NCBI GenBank assembly: GCA_946887065.1
Contig: CAMPKL010000061.1
Span: 1 to 11,303 of the forward strand
Direction: 5' to 3'
Source: an uncultured Bryobacterales bacterium
GTDB taxonomy: Bacteria > Acidobacteriota > Terriglobia > Bryobacterales > UBA6623
DNA: 11,303 nt
Shown here piece by piece: positions 1 through 8,353 of this stretch; position 1 is the first letter of the stretch; every line of letters starts with the position of its first letter. The notes beneath the pieces were generated by a model. The model did no database searches and was not told the origin of the DNA. It saw only the letters and a list, made by a program, of their open reading frames with translations. A program made the position numbers and the translations under genes.

Positions 1-196
1 AAAAGGTCGGGTTCAGGGCGGCTAAACTTCGCTCCAGTTGCCCGCCGAGCGCGGCGAGAGCGCCTTCGTCGGCGATGACGAAGATGCGGCGGCTGCCGGC
101 CACGGCCTCGATTTCCTCGGCCGCCCGGTCAATGCATCCGCCCGACACGACCACGTCGTACGAGGACGATGCCGCGTTGACTCGTATACGCTGCAT
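1..196 (-). CDS. aroB: 3-dehydroquinate synthase, N-terminal part (cut by window edge)
   Basis: This is the first 65 codons of a gene that continues beyond the left edge. The translation starts MQRIRVNAASSSYDVVVSGG and contains RRIFVIADEGALAALGG. That matches the usual start of AroB: a short beta hairpin (RxxVxxxxxSYDVxVxxG), a helix, then the first Rossmann-like strand (RxxFVxxDE) that begins the NAD-binding domain. AroB converts DAHP to 3-dehydroquinate in the cytoplasm, the second step of the shikimate pathway, using NAD and a divalent metal. The metal-binding and catalytic residues lie outside the window, so the call rests on the N-terminus only. The ATG at 196 follows a purine-rich AAGAGGAG. 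The gene lies 63 nt downstream of metY on the same strand and may be co-transcribed with it. A different sugar-phosphate cyclase of the same superfamily cannot be excluded from 65 residues. Confidence 0.72.
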   Translation of the reverse strand, partial: MQRIRVNAASSSYDVVVSGGCIDRAAEEIEAVAGSRRIFVIADEGALAALGGQLERSLAALNPTF

Positions 197-198
197 GA

Positions 199-206
199 CT
201 CCTCTT
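199..206 (-). promoter_or_regulatory. Shine-Dalgarno sequence of aroB
   Basis: The minus strand reads AAGAGGAG, TC, then ATG at 196. It is the clearest ribosome binding site in the window and fixes the aroB start. The spacing is short: 2 nt counted from AGGAG, or about 5 nt if AAGAG is the paired part. Confidence 0.45.
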
Positions 207-212
207 GTAACA

Positions 213-259
213 CGCCCGCCGAGCCGGGCGGCGAACGCCGCGTGAAGGTAACGGGTTAC

Positions 260-260
<1 letters not shown>
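213..260 (-). promoter_or_regulatory. cluster of three inverted repeats between metY and aroB
   Basis: Three dyads fill most of the gap. In plus-strand coordinates they are GGTAAC-GG-GTTACC at 247-260, touching the last base of the metY stop; GCGGCG-AA-CGCCGC at 228-241; and CGCCCG-CCGAGC-CGGGCG at 213-230. The last two share bases 228-230, so in the RNA they could form only as alternatives. The aroB ribosome binding site follows directly. There is no U-run, so none is a standard intrinsic terminator. Possible roles are mRNA processing or protection, an attenuator-like switch, or a protein operator (the GGTAAC palindrome). Confidence 0.4.
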
Positions 261-1584
<1,324 letters not shown>

Positions 1585-1592
1585 ACGCTCCG

Positions 1593-2933
1593 CTAGTGCG
1601 GCGCAAGGTCAGCCTTCGCCGGTTGCAACTCCGCGGGCGAGCCGGAGACGAACTGGCCGGCTTCGCCGCTGCGAACGAGCGCGTAGCGATAAAGTATGGG
1701 CGAGACGACTTCATTCACCGCAACGACTCCAAACACGAGTGCGGCGGCCTCCTGCCCCAGATTGGGGAATGTGCGAGCGAAGAGCATCGCAAGCGCTAGA
1801 GCCAGACCGGCCTGCGGCAAGAGTCCGAAGCCCGCATAGCGCTGAACTGCCGGCGGGGCGGATGTGATGCGCCCGGCGATTGCCGTGCCGCCCAATAGAG
1901 CGGCGCCGCGAACGATCAAGAGCAGAAAGATCGGCCCCAACAGAGGCGGTAAAACGTCGATATGCACCCCTGCGCCCGCGAGCGCGAAGAAAATCACATA
2001 GATGGGCATGGAGGCGGATCGAATTTCATTCAAGAGCCGATCGCTGTGCTCCGTAAGGTTACGGACAAAGATCCCCGCGGCCAGAGCCAACAACAACGGA
2101 TCGAGGTGCGCGCGCTGGCCCACTTCGGCAACGACGAAGCCGACCAGCACGATCGTCAATGATGCCCCGACATGGACGAATCGCAAGTACGCGGAGATCA
2201 AGACGCCGACCATGGTTCCGAAGACGAGGGAGCCGCCGATTTCCCAGAGGAGCGGATTGGGCTGATTGGAGCTGCTCATCACCTCCAGGCCTAGGATGCC
2301 TCGCGTGACGGACGATGCGAGTGCGAAGCACAAGATCACGACCACGTCGGAGACGACCACGACCCCCAGCACCGTTCGCGTGACGTCGCCTTCGGCCTGC
2401 ATCTCGTCCCGCAAGGCGACCGCAACCGCGGGAGACTGAGCGGCTAGCATGACGCCGATCGTCAACGACACGGCAGCGGCTTCGAGCGGCCCCAGCGACG
2501 CCAAAAAAGACAAGCGCTCCGAGAGCACGTAGACGGCCCCGGAGATGCAGGCCATAGCCCCGACGACCGCGATCAGGGTAATCGCGCCGATCGAGCGGAA
2601 GAGCGGCCGCATCGCCCGCAAGTCCGTTTCGGCCCCGGCTGTGAGCGCGATCAACGAAATTGCAATGCCGCTGAATAGCTCCAGGCGCACCACCATTTCG
2701 GCGGAGACCAGCCCGAGGGCATAAGGGCCGACTACGATGCCGGCGACCAAGTATCCGGTGAGCCGCGGCAAGTTTAGATCACGAAAGATACTGCCCGCCA
2801 GAAAGGCGATCAGCAGCAAGAAACCGCCGGCCAAAGCCACGCCGCTAGTCTGATCGCTCAACGGCCGGTTTGCCGAGAAGGACCTCGCGGCGTCCATCAG
2901 GACGCACAAGACGATGAGCAGTACGGCGCGCAT
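1593..2933 (-). CDS. cation:proton antiporter, CPA2-like membrane protein
   Basis: This 446-residue polytopic membrane protein has about a dozen hydrophobic segments and no soluble C-terminal TrkA domain. It should exchange Na+ or K+ for H+ across the inner membrane. Family signs are the inverted-repeat start LNLPRLTGYLVAGIVVGP (residues 53-70), AGAETDL (99-105), LAAQSPAVAVAL (163-174) and the segment VVVVSDVVVI, whose D196 takes the place of the ion-binding aspartate that follows Asn, Gln or Asp in relatives. A later helix carries R342 where many CPA2 members have Lys or Arg. N-terminal MRAVLLIVLCVLMDAARSFS may be a signal anchor. The ATG at 2933 overlaps the TGA of the upstream gene (TGATG), so translation is probably coupled; a TTG one codon earlier is also in frame. 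Ion specificity cannot be read from the sequence. Confidence 0.87.
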   Translation of the reverse strand: MRAVLLIVLCVLMDAARSFSANRPLSDQTSGVALAGGFLLLIAFLAGSIFRDLNLPRLTGYLVAGIVVGPYALGLVSAEMVVRLELFSGIAISLIALTAGAETDLRAMRPLFRSIGAITLIAVVGAMACISGAVYVLSERLSFLASLGPLEAAAVSLTIGVMLAAQSPAVAVALRDEMQAEGDVTRTVLGVVVVSDVVVILCFALASSVTRGILGLEVMSSSNQPNPLLWEIGGSLVFGTMVGVLISAYLRFVHVGASLTIVLVGFVVAEVGQRAHLDPLLLALAAGIFVRNLTEHSDRLLNEIRSASMPIYVIFFALAGAGVHIDVLPPLLGPIFLLLIVRGAALLGGTAIAGRITSAPPAVQRYAGFGLLPQAGLALALAMLFARTFPNLGQEAAALVFGVVAVNEVVSPILYRYALVRSGEAGQFVSGSPAELQPAKADLAPH

Positions 2934-4393
2934 CAAGAACTCGCCAACGCAGAACGCCCGCGCCGCAGAATGACCTGAACCAGGATTTCATTGAGCAACG
3001 AACCGGCTATTACGGCTGTCACGATCCAAGAAACACGCGGACCTCCGTAGAGGTTCTGGGCGCTAATGACGACCGCCAGGGAGATCGCTCCCGCCGGCGC
3101 GTAAGTCAGCCATTGCTTCTCTGCCATTCCGATTTCGTATCCGCGGCCACGCACAACTGCCGCCCCGAGTCGCTTTCCGCCGAGCCGGGAGGTGACGAAA
3201 ATCAGCATTAAAGCCCAACCCCGCCAATCCGCCGGAAACCACACCGCTCCAGCGATCAGCAGAAATAGAAAGTAGACTGGACGTTCCAACTTAGCCGTAA
3301 CGTCTTCCACTGCGCCCTTCCAGCGGCTAGGAGCGTTGGCCAGCACGACGCCGACCAGGAAACAGACCGATATGGCGGAGAGCCGGAGATAATGCGCCAT
3401 GCCGGCCGCGAAGCTGATCGATCCCAGCAAGAGTACCAGTGATTCGCCATCGCTGCGGCTGGTCGTCAATAGAGCATGGGCCACTACTCCGAGAGCGGCG
3501 CCTACGCCCAGCGTGACGAATAGCCAGGCCAGGGACGGCAATTGCCACAAGACTACCGAATCATCGGTCCGAAAGTACGCGGCTACGGCCATCAGCCCAA
3601 AGATGCCGGCGATCCGTTCGAGTTGGACGATCCGGCTCATCCGGTCCAGGTCCGCCTCGCTCAATCCGCGGTCCTTCCAAAGGTGCGGAGAACTTTTCGC
3701 TGCCATCGCGCCGGCGAGACCTAACAACACGGCGTCGCGCACCAGCGTTCGATCCATCGTGCCGCCTTCGTAAAGGAACATCAGCAGGCCCGAGGCTCCC
3801 GCGACCGTGAGGAAAGGCAGAATCGTCATCGGCCAAACCACAGCGCCGATGCCGGCTGGAAGGTTTTCCATCAATCGCCCGTCGAAACGATAGCCGATCG
3901 CAAACCCAAGCCAGCCCAGGCCAAGAGTGAGCAGCGGCGCGACCTCCATCAACACTCCAGGAGACAAGACGCCGACGCTACGCTGAGCCGCGATGAAACC
4001 GAGCAGCACGAACGGCAAACCGGTGGTGGCCAAGTGGGCGATGCCTAACCGCCGCTCCAGCTCGGCCACTCGTGGATGCCCGGCTATGTATGCCAGCCCC
4101 AACAAGAAGACGAAGCCGAGGATCGACTTCACCACCGCTTCGGGAGTCGGAATCAGGTAGTCGAGGTCCGTCGGCGTCTGTAGGACCTGCTCCAGTTCTT
4201 GGTCCAGCAGAGGAATATGCGGGAGGGGAAATTGCGGTTCCGGCTCAAGCGGCAAAGGTTCGAAGGGACTTGGAGGTCCGATCAGTTCCTGTTTGAGAGA
4301 GGCTGGGGGACCGACGACGTCCGGCGATTCGGATGTCTGAGCCCAGGCGCCAAGTCCCGCGAGTAGTATCAAAGATCCGAGACGAACCCACAT
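2933..4393 (-). CDS. divergent CPA-fold membrane protein with signal peptide, partner of the next antiporter
   Basis: This 486-residue protein starts with a Sec signal (WVRLGSLILLAGLGAWA, cleavage near residue 18), then a proline-rich extracytoplasmic stretch of about 60 residues (PPSPFEPLPLEPEPQFPLP), then about a dozen membrane segments. The membrane part parallels the downstream antiporter: LGLAGAMAAKSSPHLWKDRGLSEADLDR resembles its LTIGVMLAAQSPAVAVALRDEMQAEGDVTR, and LTYAPAGAISLAVVISA resembles its FGLLPQAGLALALAML. At the place of the ion-binding aspartate it has LERIAG (E259, R260), so it may not transport by the same mechanism. It overlaps the next gene by one base. A heteromeric or regulatory partner of that antiporter is an inference; an independent transporter is equally possible. 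A -10-like TATACT lies 26 nt before the ATG, and no clear Shine-Dalgarno is visible. Confidence 0.75.
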   Translation of the reverse strand: MWVRLGSLILLAGLGAWAQTSESPDVVGPPASLKQELIGPPSPFEPLPLEPEPQFPLPHIPLLDQELEQVLQTPTDLDYLIPTPEAVVKSILGFVFLLGLAYIAGHPRVAELERRLGIAHLATTGLPFVLLGFIAAQRSVGVLSPGVLMEVAPLLTLGLGWLGFAIGYRFDGRLMENLPAGIGAVVWPMTILPFLTVAGASGLLMFLYEGGTMDRTLVRDAVLLGLAGAMAAKSSPHLWKDRGLSEADLDRMSRIVQLERIAGIFGLMAVAAYFRTDDSVVLWQLPSLAWLFVTLGVGAALGVVAHALLTTSRSDGESLVLLLGSISFAAGMAHYLRLSAISVCFLVGVVLANAPSRWKGAVEDVTAKLERPVYFLFLLIAGAVWFPADWRGWALMLIFVTSRLGGKRLGAAVVRGRGYEIGMAEKQWLTYAPAGAISLAVVISAQNLYGGPRVSWIVTAVIAGSLLNEILVQVILRRGRSALASS

Positions 4394-4419
4394 GAAGCGG
4401 CCAGCGGACCGATCCCGTG

Positions 4420-4425
4420 AGTATA
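4420..4425 (-). promoter_or_regulatory. possible -10 element (TATACT) before the CPA gene pair
   Basis: The minus strand has TATACT, five of six to TATAAT, 26 nt upstream of the ATG at 4393 in the 75-nt gap after the propeller gene. No convincing -35 lies at normal spacing. I see no intrinsic terminator in this gap. Confidence 0.25.
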
Positions 4426-4468
4426 CGCCAGTGGGGACCCGATTTACCGGGGAAGAAACCGGACCAAA

Positions 4469-5755
4469 CTAGCCGATTGCCAGCAGTTTGCTGGCCGTTC
4501 GCCAGTACCATTTGCCGTCGACCAGAGCGGGTGAGGCGAGTACCTGTTCGCCGAGTTCGTTGACGTGCAGCAATTGAAACTCACGGCCCGCTTTAAGGAC
4601 GTAGGTTTGGCCGAGGTCGTTGGTGAAGTACACCTTGCCGTCGACGGCGACGGGCGAGGCGGAGAAGCCTTCTCGCATCGGCGGGCCCAGCCGGTTTTGC
4701 CAAAGGTTTTGTCCGGTGACGGCGTCGAAGGCCGCGCCGATGCTGGACATGTCGTTGACCGTGTAAAGCACCCCGCCGTGCAGCAACGGCGACGGGATGA
4801 ATGGAGAGCCGCGGGTCGTCCGCCACTGGATATGCGTGTCCGTGACATCTCCCTTGCCGTCGGGCCGTATAGCCAACGTCGGGCCGGCGCGCCCGGAACA
4901 GCAGTAGACCAAGCCATGCCCCACGGCGGGAGTCGGAACGACCTCCATGGTGGGCCCGTCGCAGCTCCAGATCTCTTCGCCGTTGGCCGGATTGTAGGCG
5001 GTGACCTGGTACTGTCCGTGGACCAGGATTTGGTCCTGGCCGTTTACGCGAATCGCGATGGGCGTGCCCCAGCCGACGGATGCTTGGCGCGGTTTGCGCC
5101 AGACTGTCTTGCCGCTGGCGCGGTCGATAGCGGTGACGAACGATTCCGGCTGACCGCCGAGGATGCGGCCGAAGCTGGCGCCTTGGTCCTGATAAACGAT
5201 GACGAAATCTCTATAAAGCAGGGGCGAGCCGGCGGGACCGTGATAGTTCGCGGTGGGACCCGTGTCGTTGTGCCAGGCGACCTTACCGTCAAGCGTCATG
5301 GCGACGACACCCTGATTGCCCAGGAAGGCATACACGCGTTGACCGTCGACGGCGACGGTGGAGGACGCGCGCCCGTTTTTCTGGTGGACTCGCTCGGCGG
5401 AGGCGTCAGGTGCGGCGGTTTGCCACAGCAGCCTCCCGTCGTTGCGGCTCAGGGCCAGGATGGAACGTTCGCCGCCGCGATCGGCGGCGGTCAGATAGAT
5501 GCGGTCGTCCCAGACGATCGGCGACGAGTTGCCGTCGCCGGGCAGGTCGACGGACCACAAAACGTTCTGCGTCGTCGACCACTTGTCGACGTAACCGGAG
5601 CTCTCGACAAGTCCTTGACCCGAGGGGCCTCGCCAGCGCGACCAGTAGCCCGCCCCTTCGCCCGTGACCGGGATGAGCGAGACGTCGGCTTTGGACTGCG
5701 CGGCGAGCGCCCAGGGTGCGCCGAGAATGAACGGTATGGCGTGTCGTCGTTGCAA
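4469..5755 (-). CDS. secreted PQQ-like (BamB-type) beta-propeller protein
   Basis: This 428-residue protein has an N-terminal export signal (MQRRHAIPFILGAPWALAAQ; the twin arginine hints at Tat, but it could be Sec) followed by PQQ-like propeller repeats. Docking-type Gly-x-x-x-Trp motifs recur at W111 (DGRLLW), W161 (DGKVAW), W219 (SGKTVW), W263 (GEEIW) and W342 (TGQNLW). The opening WRGPSGQGL...NVLWSVDLPGDGNSSPIVWDDRIYLT is a common start of such proteins in Acidobacteria and Planctomycetes. It lacks the HDxWDxD catalytic motif and a heme site, so I would not call it a dehydrogenase; a binding or scaffold role, or an oxidoreductase of unknown substrate, is possible. A vicinal cysteine pair is present (C285-C286). 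The start must be TTG at 5755: a stop lies three codons upstream and no ATG or GTG fits nearby. It lies 60 nt after the small secreted protein gene. Confidence 0.82.
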   Translation of the reverse strand: MQRRHAIPFILGAPWALAAQSKADVSLIPVTGEGAGYWSRWRGPSGQGLVESSGYVDKWSTTQNVLWSVDLPGDGNSSPIVWDDRIYLTAADRGGERSILALSRNDGRLLWQTAAPDASAERVHQKNGRASSTVAVDGQRVYAFLGNQGVVAMTLDGKVAWHNDTGPTANYHGPAGSPLLYRDFVIVYQDQGASFGRILGGQPESFVTAIDRASGKTVWRKPRQASVGWGTPIAIRVNGQDQILVHGQYQVTAYNPANGEEIWSCDGPTMEVVPTPAVGHGLVYCCSGRAGPTLAIRPDGKGDVTDTHIQWRTTRGSPFIPSPLLHGGVLYTVNDMSSIGAAFDAVTGQNLWQNRLGPPMREGFSASPVAVDGKVYFTNDLGQTYVLKAGREFQLLHVNELGEQVLASPALVDGKWYWRTASKLLAIG

Positions 5756-5763
5756 TCGCGTTT

Positions 5764-5769
5764 AGTTTA
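5764..5769 (-). promoter_or_regulatory. -10-like TAAACT close to the propeller gene start
   Basis: The minus strand has TAAACT 8 nt before the TTG start, inside a nonamer GTTAAACTA (5763-5771) that also precedes the downstream dehydrogenase gene at 8339-8347. No Shine-Dalgarno is present. It may be a -10 of a leaderless transcript. Confidence 0.28.
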
Positions 5770-5815
5770 ACCGTCGTTGTGCCGGGGAGGAAACTGCTGT
5801 GGTGACTTGGAATAC

Positions 5816-6352
5816 CTAGCCCTTGCAGAGCAGATGCAGCTCGTGAACGCCGATTTTGCGCAACGGCTCCTTGGCATTGCCGCGCCGAAGTTCCAGATTC
5901 ACGAAACCGAAGGAATCCAAGAGCCGCCCGACGGTCGTGACGCCCAGGGGCTGCAGTTTCTCCGAGAGTTCTTCAGCCATCGTAACCGTCGAACCGCTAC
6001 GCAGCGCGATGGGCCGCATTTGGTAAAAAACGATGCTGCTGGGCTGGGAGGCCAGGTCACAGATCAGCTTGTCGGTACGGGCAGGCGTCGTCTTTAAGCG
6101 CAGCGCGAAAGTAGTGCTGCCATCGCCGTCGCACAACAATTCGGCGCTCTCCGGGAGCACGGCGATGTCCTTTGCGCGAGCGGACATCCGCCGCAGTTGC
6201 TCGCAGAGCGCTTCGCGGCCTGCGTAGTCGGCGCCGGCCGAGACGCGGTCGATGGCGACCGAACCGAGGCGGCTTTGCAAGTCGTCAGGCTGTTGAGCCG
6301 ACAGTGTGGAGACCCCTAAGACGGAGAGGCCAAGAACCGCAAGCGCTCTCAT
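5816..6352 (-). CDS. small secreted protein of unknown function
   Basis: I do not recognise this 178-residue protein. It has a clear Sec signal peptide (MRALAVLGLSVLGVSTLSA, cleavage near residue 19), so it should act outside the cytoplasm. The mature part of about 159 residues is mixed alpha/beta by eye, with four cysteines (C50, C74, C98, C176), enough for two disulfides, and no heme CxxCH motif, lipobox or repeat. It includes SIVFYQMRPIALRSGSTVTMAEELSEKL and a terminal VNLELRRGNAKEPLRKIGVHELHLLCKG. It sits 39 nt after the second quinohemoprotein gene and 60 nt before the propeller gene, all on the minus strand, so a role alongside those periplasmic proteins is a guess from position only. 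The start ATG at 6352 is the first one and gives the signal peptide. A stem-loop occupies the gap before it. Confidence 0.78.
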   Translation of the reverse strand: MRALAVLGLSVLGVSTLSAQQPDDLQSRLGSVAIDRVSAGADYAGREALCEQLRRMSARAKDIAVLPESAELLCDGDGSTTFALRLKTTPARTDKLICDLASQPSSIVFYQMRPIALRSGSTVTMAEELSEKLQPLGVTTVGRLLDSFGFVNLELRRGNAKEPLRKIGVHELHLLCKG

Positions 6353-6361
6353 GTCGGCCTT

Positions 6362-6367
6362 ATTCTA
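6362..6367 (-). promoter_or_regulatory. -10-like TAGAAT before the small secreted protein gene
   Basis: The minus strand has TAGAAT, five of six to TATAAT, ending 9 nt before the ATG at 6352 and overlapping the 3' side of the adjacent stem-loop. No good -35 is seen. An alternative reading is that AAGG just after it (minus-strand TAAGGCCGAC) serves as a weak ribosome binding site. Confidence 0.28.
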
Positions 6368-6391
6368 GCGCCCGGCGAATGGGGCGCTGAA
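6363..6391 (-). terminator. stem-loop directly after the second quinohemoprotein stop codon
   Basis: The minus-strand RNA folds as AGCGCCC, loop CATTCGCC, GGGCGCT (plus-strand arms 6367-6373 and 6382-6388). It extends by three more pairs (TTC with GAA) across one bulged base. It starts immediately after the TAG at 6392-6394. No U-run follows, so it is not a classic intrinsic terminator; it could be a weak or Rho-assisted terminator, a 3' end stabiliser, or a structure controlling the gene that starts 10 nt later. Confidence 0.45.
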
Positions 6392-8329
6392 CTAGTCCGG
6401 TAGCGCGAAGGCCAGCACGACGGGACCGGCTGCGACCGCGATGTATTGCTTGCCGTCGAACTGGTAAGTCATCGGCGAGGCCTTCCAGACGCTATTGGTC
6501 TGATAGCTCCACAAGTGCTCGCCGCTTGCGGCATCGACGGCGGTGAAGGCGCCTCCATCTTCGCCGAAGATCACAATGCCTCCGGCCGTGGCCAGCGTAC
6601 CTCCCCAGGAGTCGGCCGGACCCACTTGCGGGAACTGCCAGCGCGACTCGCCCGTGCGTATGTCAATCGCGCGCAGGATCTTCCGAGGCTTGCCCTCAGC
6701 GAAAGATCTCGTGGCGCCGCCGCGATAACTGGCCCCGGCCCGCCACTCCATCTCGCGCTTGATATAGATGTTGCAGTCTTCGGTGGTTTGCACGTAATAC
6801 AGCCCCGCGCCGGGATCGTAGGCGGTGGAGAACCAGTTCGTGGCGCCTTCGACGGAGGGACAAATGAGCCGCCCGTCTTCGGTCGGCTCGTTGTTTGGAT
6901 TGAGGATCGGGCGCCCGCTTTCGTCGAGCCCGGCGGCCCACGTCAACTTGTCGACAAATTGCTTGGCTAGCAGCAATTCCCCATCTGTGCGGTCTAGGAC
7001 GTAGAAGAAGCCGTTGCGATTGGCTTGCAGGAGCAGCTTGCGCGGGCGGCCTTGCCAATCCGCGTCGACCAGCACGGGCGGCTCGGTCGCGTCCCAATCC
7101 CAAACGTCGTGAGGCGTGAATTGGAAGTACCACTTCATCTGGCCGGTCTTTTCATCGAGCGCCAGGATGGAATCGGAATAGAGATTGTCGCCTGGACGGC
7201 GATCGCCGTTGAAGTCCGGTCCGGGGTTGCCGGTGGGCCAATAGACGAGACCGAGTTCGGGGTCATGGGTTCCGGTCATCCAGGTGGGAGCGCTGGGGTG
7301 GTCGATGCCCTCACCCCAGGTCTCGGAACCGGGCTCGCCAGGCAATGGTACGGTCCAGGTGCGCCAGACTTCCTCGCCTGTGGAGTGTTGGTAGGCGGCG
7401 ATGAAACCGCGCGCTCCTTGTCCGCCGCCGCCGACTCCGGATAAAACCAAGTCGCCGACGACCAGCGGCGCGCCGGTAGCGCCGTAGTTCTGGCGGTAGT
7501 CGGCCATTTCCGAATCCCACAGCAGACTTCCCGTGAAGCGGTTGAGGGCAAGCAGATGGGCGTGGTCGGTAACCAGGAACAGCCGGTCGCCCGCAACGGC
7601 CACGCCGCGATTGATGCCGCCGCCGGCCGAGCCTAACAGACCTTGAGTCCGAGGCCTGCGGAAGTGCCACAGTTCGCGTCCGGTGCCCGCGTCGAGGGCG
7701 AAACACTCGTTGACGTTGGTGACGTACATGATGCCGTCGACGACGACCGGAGTGACTTGCAGATTGCCCGCGCCGCGTTGGGCGAAGACCCAAGCGGGCG
7801 CAAGCCGGGAAACATTGGCCGCGTTGATCTGATCCAGGCTGCTATACCGGTTGCCGCCGGGATCGCCGTTGTAGCCGGGCCAGTCCACTTCGGAGGTGAC
7901 GCGGCGGTAGCGCTCGCCTTCAGCGCGCAATAACGCGATACGGCCATCCGCCGTGCGGAGTTGTAAGTCGGCGCGCGTCCGATTGAGGACTTCGCCCCTT
8001 AGCATTTGGCCGTTCGTGAGCGTCACCGAGATCGACTCAGAGGCGTCCGTCGACCGGAGCGTACGCAAGAAAGCGACGATGCCGCTCATCTCCAAATCCG
8101 TTAGCGGGAACGCGGGCATGCCCGAGGCTGGCCTGCCGTTGCGGATCGTCTCGGATAGTTGGGAATCGTTCAGCTGCGGCAGGCGGTCGAGAATCGATGG
8201 GCCAAACTCACCGCCCGCTGCGTCGGCTCCGTGACAGCCGACGCAGCGCCCGAAGAACTCGCGGCGCCCCGCGTCGATGTCTTGCGCAAGCGCGGCCGCG
8301 GCCAGGGCAAGCAAGAGGATCAGCCTCAT
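6392..8329 (-). CDS. quinohemoprotein dehydrogenase: N-terminal cytochrome c, beta linker, PQQ propeller (paralog 2)
   Basis: This 645-residue exported protein probably oxidises an alcohol or sugar in the periplasm, passing electrons from PQQ to its own heme c. The signal peptide is MRLILLLALAAAALA. The cytochrome c domain covers residues 16-92, with CVGCH (C29, C32, H33) and the likely axial Met in SGMPAF (M71). A small beta linker at 99-145 (SVTLTNGQMLRGEVLN, LQLRTADGRIALL) precedes an eight-blade-type PQQ dehydrogenase propeller at 150-645. In the propeller are the metal-ligand Asn in GNPGPD (N368), the catalytic Asp in HDVWDWD (D411) with a second Asp two later (D413), the PQQ-contacting Arg in NRNG (R438) and the end motif FDGKQYIAVAAG. 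The usual metal-ligand Glu position is Gly (G303), and the vicinal disulfide before INRG is absent. I chose the ATG at 8329; GTG at 8332 would add one residue. It follows its paralog after 24 nt. The substrate is unknown. Confidence 0.86.
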   Translation of the reverse strand: MRLILLLALAAAALAQDIDAGRREFFGRCVGCHGADAAGGEFGPSILDRLPQLNDSQLSETIRNGRPASGMPAFPLTDLEMSGIVAFLRTLRSTDASESISVTLTNGQMLRGEVLNRTRADLQLRTADGRIALLRAEGERYRRVTSEVDWPGYNGDPGGNRYSSLDQINAANVSRLAPAWVFAQRGAGNLQVTPVVVDGIMYVTNVNECFALDAGTGRELWHFRRPRTQGLLGSAGGGINRGVAVAGDRLFLVTDHAHLLALNRFTGSLLWDSEMADYRQNYGATGAPLVVGDLVLSGVGGGGQGARGFIAAYQHSTGEEVWRTWTVPLPGEPGSETWGEGIDHPSAPTWMTGTHDPELGLVYWPTGNPGPDFNGDRRPGDNLYSDSILALDEKTGQMKWYFQFTPHDVWDWDATEPPVLVDADWQGRPRKLLLQANRNGFFYVLDRTDGELLLAKQFVDKLTWAAGLDESGRPILNPNNEPTEDGRLICPSVEGATNWFSTAYDPGAGLYYVQTTEDCNIYIKREMEWRAGASYRGGATRSFAEGKPRKILRAIDIRTGESRWQFPQVGPADSWGGTLATAGGIVIFGEDGGAFTAVDAASGEHLWSYQTNSVWKASPMTYQFDGKQYIAVAAGPVVLAFALPD

Positions 8330-8339
8330 CACAGTGCCT

Positions 8340-8345
8340 AGTTTA
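8340..8345 (-). promoter_or_regulatory. -10-like TAAACT close to the paralog 2 start
   Basis: The minus strand has TAAACT 10 nt before the ATG at 8329, within GTTAAACTA (8339-8347), the same nonamer as before the propeller gene. It lies in the 24-nt gap after paralog 1. A loose TTGCTC lies 19 nt upstream of it, inside the end of paralog 1. Confidence 0.28.
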
Positions 8346-8353
8346 ACGGGCGG

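Noticed and set aside
22..213. Minus-strand frame starting MLQEESCSVYESTRHR
   Set aside because: It overlaps the AroB N-terminus in another frame. The AroB frame has recognisable family sequence and a ribosome site; this one is low-complexity Arg/Ser/Pro.
2933..4393. Reading the signal peptide and Pro-rich segment as a separate small gene fused by a missing stop
   Set aside because: The frame is continuous with no internal start signal, and proline-rich linkers after signal peptides are common in exported proteins of such bacteria. Noted only as an oddity.
4565..5770. Long plus-strand open frame (401 codons) opposite the PQQ-like propeller gene
   Set aside because: It is antisense to a protein with signal peptide and clear propeller repeats. 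No domain or start signal supports it.
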